This document shows, in pieces, positions 17,791 to 22,811 of a stretch of DNA of 22,811 bases. A program made the translations under genes and the position numbers. Below the pieces are notes generated by a model. It was not told where the DNA came from. It ran no database searches and saw only the letters and a list, made by a program, of their open reading frames with translations. The stretch is from NCBI GenBank assembly GCA_027382625.1, contig JAJKFJ010020985.1, positions 1 to 22,811 on the forward strand. The letters are read 5' to 3'. The stretch is from Tetmemena sp. SeJ-2015. Taxonomy: Eukaryota; Ciliophora; Spirotrichea; Sporadotrichida; Oxytrichidae. Every line of letters starts with the position of its first letter. Position 1 is the stretch's first letter.

Positions 17791-20448
17791 ATGAGTCTAA
17801 TCAGTCAACAACCAAAGAGTAAATTCTCTCTTACATATATCTATATCTAATTTAACTTGAATACTTTAAGTGATCATCATCGTTCATATTTTGCAGTCAT
17901 TCAGAATCCAGAATACGTAAAGACTACTCAAAGCGGACCTGGACCCAAGTCCCTCTCCTCAAAACCTCAAAAGCCAAATCTCTCTGGAAAAATAGACTAG
18001 AGCAACTCTTAGATAGGTTTTGAAGGAAGCCCGGAGAGATCATAGATGCAAGGGACTAGTACCTCCGCAAGAGTAGGAATATCTTTAGCAGCATCAAAAG
18101 GTTCTCCCCCAAGAAGCAGTCAATCAGCTAGAGAGAGCAAGATTATCAACAAAGACTTCAAGGCAGCATACAACAAACTGTAGAATCATCTTATTCAAGA
18201 CGAAATGAATTTATTGTATTAAGAGCAGGAGAAGAGCAGCTCGTATGGTGGCTAGTAGGCAGGGGAAAATAATGGAGGAGAGAAGCAAGATATCATCAGA
18301 CATATGCTCGGAGAGTAAACTCTAGACGAATACCTTAAAGTAAACTTAGTTGCATCTTTGTAATTCTCTATAATTATAGACTTCAAACAACAAGCAGTCA
18401 CAAGCTAATAAGACCAAATCTTATGACAGACTTTACAAAGATCATCAGTATTTGTAAGCAAAAAAGCAAGAACTTCAGCAAATTTAGTAATCTAAGGCTG
18501 ATGAAGAATTGAAGGAGTGCACATTTGCGCCTAAGCTTCTTACTGATAGACAACCAGCTAATTCAAACGTGGACAGTAGTAGAATGGTTAGATCAAAGGA
18601 GCAGTTCTTGCTTGAATAACAAAAGTTCTTATAAGCAAAGGAGGAAAAGATTCAAAAGGCAAAGTAGGAGGTGATGCTTAAAGAGTAGGGCAACGGAGTC
18701 AAGAAAGTTGCAAAAGACTAGTTCAATGAAAAGGAGTGGATAGATCGATTAATTACTTTACACTTATAAGTTGTGATTCACGAAAAGAGAATAGAAGAGA
18801 GCTGTTTACGAGGATCCCAATACAACTTTCAAACCCACTATAACTAAAAAGGCTGAGAAACTTGCCAAAAAGAGCAATGCTTTCACTGATTTGATTGAAG
18901 ATTCCAAGAAGAGACTTGAAAAGGATAAGGAAATTGCATCATAGAGACACAAGATTGAAAATGTCAAAACTTAGGAGGGTTCTATATAAATGCTATTCAA
19001 GAAGTTTGAAAAAGAGCTAGATAGAGCTTACGCATAAACGATAGATGTGTTAGACTTGGTTTACGACACTGGCAAAGAGAAAGTAAAATTCACTTAAGAG
19101 CCTTCTCTGTGGCGAAACTTAGAAGACTCCAATGAGGTTCATGCTTTCCTAAAAAGATTGGGATTTGTAGAGGAGGAACTAACTTAAGAGGATATGGATA
19201 TTTGTGAGAACATAACGTTGATGATGGATGGGAAGTTAAGCCGCCGAAATTTGCTTGTCTTCTTAAGTGCTGTTGAAAAGCTATAGCAATAATGGATGCT
19301 TGCCCATCCAGAAATAGAAGGACCAGAGTCTTATGGGATGATGAATGAAAGCGGGGAATACTTCATGTCAGAGGGAGATGTACAACGAATTCTCAAACGA
19401 TTCAAAGCATTGAGAGATAAGAGAAAAGAATTTTAGAGGAATTAGTAATAAGCAAAAGCCTTGAGATCCTAACAGTAGGTTGCTTAGTATGAGTACTAGC
19501 CACAAATAAACTCAAAGTCTAAGATGATGGTGCAAAAGAGCAAGCTCAAAGCCTAAAATGGAGCTGCTAATGACTCTCTAATTGAAAATAGCAAGCCTTT
19601 AACACAAGATAGAGCCTCTATCCTAATCTAAAAAGGAAAAGACTACTATTATTAAATCAATCTTTGTATTTCTTTAATTATTTGTTTGATTTACTGAATA
19701 GAAGAAGAATTAGCAAAAGCAAAATGACAAGGAGAAGGAAACTAGAGATGAGAAGTAGTTCAGCTTTAAGCCAGATATCAAGCCTATTTTCAAATCGAAG
19801 GAAGGGAAACTGAAGTATAATCAGCAAAGGGACCCTAATTAACTTGTAGAGAGTCTTTATCAAGTGAAGGAAAGGGGTTAGGATGTTCGCTCTGAGGATA
19901 TTGAATTTGAAAGGAATAAAGCTGAGCTCACCTTCCAACCTAAAATTAGTACAAGAGTGCAAGCCTAAAGTAAATATCTTGAGCTAGCACAAAAACAAGC
20001 TGAAGAAGCAAAGGAGAGATCTAAGGAGTTAGAGGAAGCTAAGGAGAGAGCGCATATTCTTGAAGCTAAATAGAAAGAGAGAACTAACTAACTAGCTCTT
20101 TCAGCCAGATAATCAAAGATTTAGAAGCAACAGATGTTAGAGGCAAACAGAGGATTAGTTTAAAAAGCTATGATTAGCTTAGATAAACCCAGAGCTTCAT
20201 CAGCTTCACAGATTTATTTTTAAGAATGTGAGTTAAACAAGAAAATCTACCAATCCTTTAACCTAGAGGCCATCTACAGCCAAAGTTGATAGTAAAGCGC
20301 TTCTAATAGGTAATAAACTTAGCCTCCTGTAGAAAATAATCCACCTTAGAAATAAAAGAAGCAGGTGAGAATAGTAGCAGACCCATCAAACTCCTCTCTT
20401 CTTAACGATAACAAGCAGCAAAATACCAAATCACTTAAGAAAAAGTGA
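17791..20448 (+). CDS. Coiled-coil protein with repeated F-x-P-x-I motifs
   Basis: ATG 17791 begins MSLISQQPK. A 78-nt intron (17819-17896, GTAAAT...TTTGCAG) and a 40-nt intron (18340-18379) are clear. The protein is Ser/Pro-rich at first, then highly charged and helical. Short motifs of the type ECTFAPKLL, TTFKPTI, YQPQI, FSFKPDIKP and LTFQPKIS recur at intervals between Lys/Glu-rich helices. A central EF-hand-like helical region (EVHAFLKRLGFVEEEL, ENITLMMDGKLSRRNLL) lies near 19130-19280. Such F-x-P-x-I repeat proteins are common in ciliates and other flagellated protists, but I cannot assign a known one. The end is TGA 20446-20448 (KSLKKK). Further interruptions are at 18770-18794, at 19653-19698 and around the in-frame TGA at 20287-20289. 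Confidence 0.75.
17819..17896 (+). other. Intron, 78 nt
   Basis: GTAAAT donor and TTTTGCAG acceptor. Its length is divisible by three and it contains no TGA. Removal takes out a hydrophobic stretch and joins ISQQPK to IQNPEYVKTTQSG. Confidence 0.6.
18340..18379 (+). other. Intron, 40 nt
   Basis: GTAAAC donor and TTATAG acceptor at codon boundaries. It joins TLDEYLK to TSNNKQSQANKTKSYDRL and repairs a frame change. Confidence 0.75.
18770..18794 (+). other. 25-nt intron or 25-bp TA insert
   Basis: A 25-nt GTTGTG...AATAG segment shifts the frame. Removal joins IDRLITLHLQ to KRAVYEDPNTTFKPTI. A TA-to-TA cut of the same length gives the same protein. Confidence 0.6.
19653..19698 (+). other. Candidate 46-bp TA-bounded insert
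   Basis: The upstream frame ends at a TGA near 19694. TA-to-TA excision of 46 bp (or 49 or 52, because of a TATTATTA run) joins IQKGKDYYYQ to KKNQQKQNDKEKETRDE. The nearest GT-AG pair is 36 nt and does not repair the frame. Confidence 0.6.
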
Positions 20449-20482
20449 TTTTATTTGAAACATTCTACCTTCTTCTCTTCAT

Positions 20483-20501
20483 AAAACACAATAAGTGTTT
20501 T
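20483..20501 (+). terminator. Hairpin 35 bp downstream of a stop codon
   Basis: AAAACAC, a 5-base loop, GTGTTTT: a perfect 7-bp stem just after the plus-strand gene. Position suggests a 3'-end or polyadenylation-related structure, but eukaryotic termination does not require such hairpins, so the role is unproven. Confidence 0.35.
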
Positions 20502-20536
20502 GATAAAAAGATTTTAGGAATAAGAATCTAAATCAA

Positions 20537-20616
20537 GTTAAAGATATCAGTCTGTTTGATTGGTAAAATTATTTGCGTTTTGATTAAGATCCCATTGGTT
20601 AATCAAGATCTTTAAC
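20537..20616. repeat. Nested inverted repeat
   Basis: Outer arms GTTAAAGAT (20537-20545) and ATCTTTAAC (20608-20616) enclose inner arms TTGATTAA (20580-20587) and TTAATCAA (20599-20606). Size and AT-richness would fit a small non-autonomous element or a replication/attachment structure. Confidence 0.5.
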
Positions 20617-21549
20617 AATGTAATCAAATCAGGTATTAGTAGATTAATTTTAAGTCTAATAAACATTTTAAACAACCATCTATATTAAGCATATTAACTA
20701 TGAATCAATCAGCCATATCTTTTTTTATCTACCTCTCATACTAATCAATTTGAACTTGATCTTATTTCAATAACCATCTTATCAAAACATTTATTTGATT
20801 TTATTAAATTCGAAAAAATTAAAAGTTCGATTAATTGATAAAGTTAGAATATTTTTTTTCGAAAATAAGACTTCGATATTCGAAACAAAAGAAATGTGCT
20901 GCCAATGAGGTTTATTCTTCCAATAAAATAGAACTTCAAACTTCTTAAATATGTTTAGCATTTATTTATCTTCACTTTTTTAGAAGTTCTAAAGGATCCC
21001 CACCCTCAAAGTGAAAAGCAAGCTTAAGATCTTGAACTGGATAAGATGAGAAGAAAGCTTTAATAAAGTATAGATTAGGAAAAATATTAGAGTTAACATA
21101 GCTGAAGAAAAATTTATTTAAAATATGTTTTTAATTAACTTAACCTCGATACAAAAAATACTGTATCTGATTAATTATTTACGAAAGATTGGTTAAAATG
21201 AATTATAAAAATAACCTTTAAGAGTTGCATCTTTTTGTGAATGCTAATTTAAATAATTTCTTCAGATTTTAAAATTTAATAATTTTCTAATGTGATGACA
21301 TATACCTCTGGCAAGAAGTACAATTGTAATCTATGTTTTATTTTGGCTAAATTAGGTATTTAACTTTCTTTGTTTGAGTTTATAAATTGAATTTCTACTT
21401 GATATTTAGCTATAATAAGAGTATAAAGTAGTAAAGATACTCACGACAGTGTAGATATTCTGATAAATTACACTATGGATGGTTCCAATTATAATTATTT
21501 TAATCAGTAGCTGTCTTAACTTGCTCTGAAGGCTACTTTATCTGGATTC

Positions 21550-22811
21550 TCAATGGTTAGACTTGACACTATTTCTCTGAGATAGCTTGAGCTGTTCTTT
21601 CTGTGCTTTAGCCACCATTTTGGCTTCCTTCTTCGCTACTTTTGCTTACTAGTTCTGCTCCTTCTTTCTTCGGTCCCAGTTCCATTTGGAGACTTGACTG
21701 AATGTGAAGTTTAGCAAAATAGCTAAGTCACATTTCTTTTGGTAGTCCCAGTTAGGATTCTTCAGGTACTCTGCCTCTAAAATCTCTTTCTCCTATCCAG
21801 ATTTCTTCTGTCTCCTTCTCTTGTCATTCAAATTCATCCAAGTCAAATCCTATCAAAGCTTATATTGAGCATGATTGATTCGGTCATGTTCAATCTTAAG
21901 CAGCTTTTTCCTCTACTCTAAGTCTTTGTCAATGTCGGGACCTTAGTGGCTTTCTTCATCCTAGCTCGAACTACTTTCATCTTATTCATGTCAAATAAAA
22001 GTAGAAAGTGTAATATCAAATACATATATAACAATACTCAACTTTCTATTAATAGAAAATATACCTCTTTTGCTGTATTAAAAGTTTAAAATTGCATGAA
22101 TAGTTCTGGGTGGAAGCTTGCTTCGGATTGATAAGAAGTTAAGCTGGGAGTTTCTAATTAATTAACTATGGAGGAAGATTTAAACTTTAAATCGTTCTCC
22201 CCCCAAATTACTAAGGAGCTTTATCTTTATCAGCGAATTGCTTCTGTTCCTCGTTAGATCTAACAGGAGCTCTTGCATGCTTATCCTGAGTGTCGAAAGA
22301 TAGCCCACTGATTCCACTTCCGTGTCTGTGCTAGCCAAGGCCCTCAGTTTCGAAGGGAGAGACATTGCAGATTGTTGAATTTCTAGTGGGAGGATTCGTA
22401 TCTAATACATCTAAGTTGTAGTTAACAACTCCTACGTTCCTCGCTTGAGTCAAGAATTCGGCGGGGAGCACTTAAGCTGAAAGATTATTTCCAGTGCTAC
22501 CAATGTTTCGGTTTTGCAACTGCTGCACTGGGATGTGGCTCAAAGTCAAATAATTTCCTCCCTAAGCCTGTCTAGCTCTATCAGATTCATTAGAGTTGGC
22601 TTGGTTGCAAAAATAAGCAAAAACTTAAATCGATTGAATAAGTTGAAACTCAAAGCTTAGGGAGAATCCGAGTGATGGAGAGCGCCATCATCGAAGGCCT
22701 TGATTTGACCAAGCGAATTTATGCTGCCAATAAATCTTATCTATTTCTCAGCTATACGCGAGCTTCGCCTTCGGTCCAAGCAAAACATGCTGTCTTGGGC
22801 TTGGATCTAAT
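21550..22811 (-). CDS. Homeodomain-like protein, 5' end cut by window
   Basis: Read with TAA/TAG = Gln from the right edge to TGA 21550-21552. Near the C-terminus a segment aligns well with a homeodomain: a basic arm (NDKRRRQKKSGQEKEILEAE), YLKNPNWDYQKKCDLAILLN, and a helix 3 with FSQVSKWNWDRRKKEQ in place of the usual W-F-x-N-R-R. A Lys/Ala/Glu-rich tail follows. Upstream is a long disordered region rich in Asn, Gln, Ser and Gly (QANSNESDRARQAQGGNYLT, NVGVVNYNLDVLDTNPPTRN). Probably a DNA-binding regulator. Interruptions: an in-frame TGA at 21853-21855, a junction near 21990-22035 solved by a 43-nt intron or a 46-bp TA insert, and a likely 50-nt intron near 22610. The family call rests on pattern only. 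Confidence 0.6.

Larger units (their letters stand above)
20449..21549. other. AT-rich intergenic region with inverted repeats
   Basis: About 1.1 kb between two convergent genes. No gene is supported. It holds a hairpin close to the upstream stop (20483-20501), a nested inverted repeat (20537-20616), and several ATTCGA/TTCGAA-type motifs around 20810-20885. Confidence 0.6.

Noticed and set aside
22155..22811. Plus-strand open frame starting MEEDLNFKSFSPQ at 22168, open if a 45-nt GT-AG intron removes one TGA
   Set aside because: The minus strand of the same stretch gives a long, natural, Asn/Gln/Ser-rich protein continuous with the homeodomain gene; the plus frame is its shadow.
2417..22811. 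TGA as a general tryptophan codon, with all three stops reassigned
   Set aside because: All conserved tryptophans I could check (glutaminase, NCBP2, homeodomain helix 3) are TGG, and long conserved stretches have no in-frame TGA. Most in-frame TGAs lie inside segments whose removal also fixes the frame or the protein. The TGA at 21853-21855 remains unexplained.
1..22811. CRISPR arrays, rRNA genes, integrases, transposases or viral genes
   Set aside because: No regular repeat-spacer array, rRNA core motif, or recognisable mobile-element or viral protein was seen in any frame examined.

Overview
The window reads as ciliate nuclear DNA. It is AT-rich, and in every convincing protein-coding stretch TAA and TAG sit inside conserved protein where glutamine fits, while TGA is the only codon that ends frames. 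A standard-code view therefore chops the genes into short pieces; read with TAA/TAG = Gln they become long, closely packed genes. I cannot name the genus.

Layout. 1-1295: AT-rich, no firm gene, with clustered hairpins and CCCCAAAA motifs. 1296-2240 (+): an unrecognised Gln/Asn-rich coding region. 2417-4465 (-): a glutaminase with an animal-like EF-hand, catalytic and ankyrin layout. 4889-7957 (-): a VPS9-domain protein, a likely Rab5-type exchange factor. 8317-10355 (-): a coiled-coil protein. 11001-12880 (-): a membrane protein with a long cysteine-rich region. About 12885-15365 (-): a Gln/Asn/Ser-rich protein whose 5' third is duplicated in tandem at 15622-16700. 16781-17721 (-): the 20 kDa nuclear cap-binding subunit (NCBP2). 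17791-20448 (+): a coiled-coil protein with repeated F-x-P-x-I motifs, only 69 bp from NCBP2 and divergent from it. 20449-21549: AT-rich intergenic DNA with inverted repeats. 21550 to the right edge (-): a homeodomain-like gene, cut by the window.

The main observation is that most genes are broken, not by decay but by short inserts. Some are GT-AG introns of about 25-80 nt. Many others have no GT-AG solution but are restored exactly by removing a segment from one TA dinucleotide to the next. The preferred lengths fall at about 26-31 and 45-51 bp. One insert is present in one copy of the tandem duplication and absent from the other; one is flanked by a 6-bp direct repeat inside NCBP2; one sits in an ankyrin repeat and has inverted ends. 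This is the signature of internal eliminated sequences (IESs), so the window is probably germline (micronuclear) DNA, or somatic DNA with retained IESs. The closest known parallel is the TA-bounded IES of Paramecium, but some introns here are longer than Paramecium introns, so the lineage stays open.

The genes are unrelated housekeeping and cytoskeletal or membrane genes. I see no pathway cluster and no CRISPR, rRNA gene or autonomous transposon.
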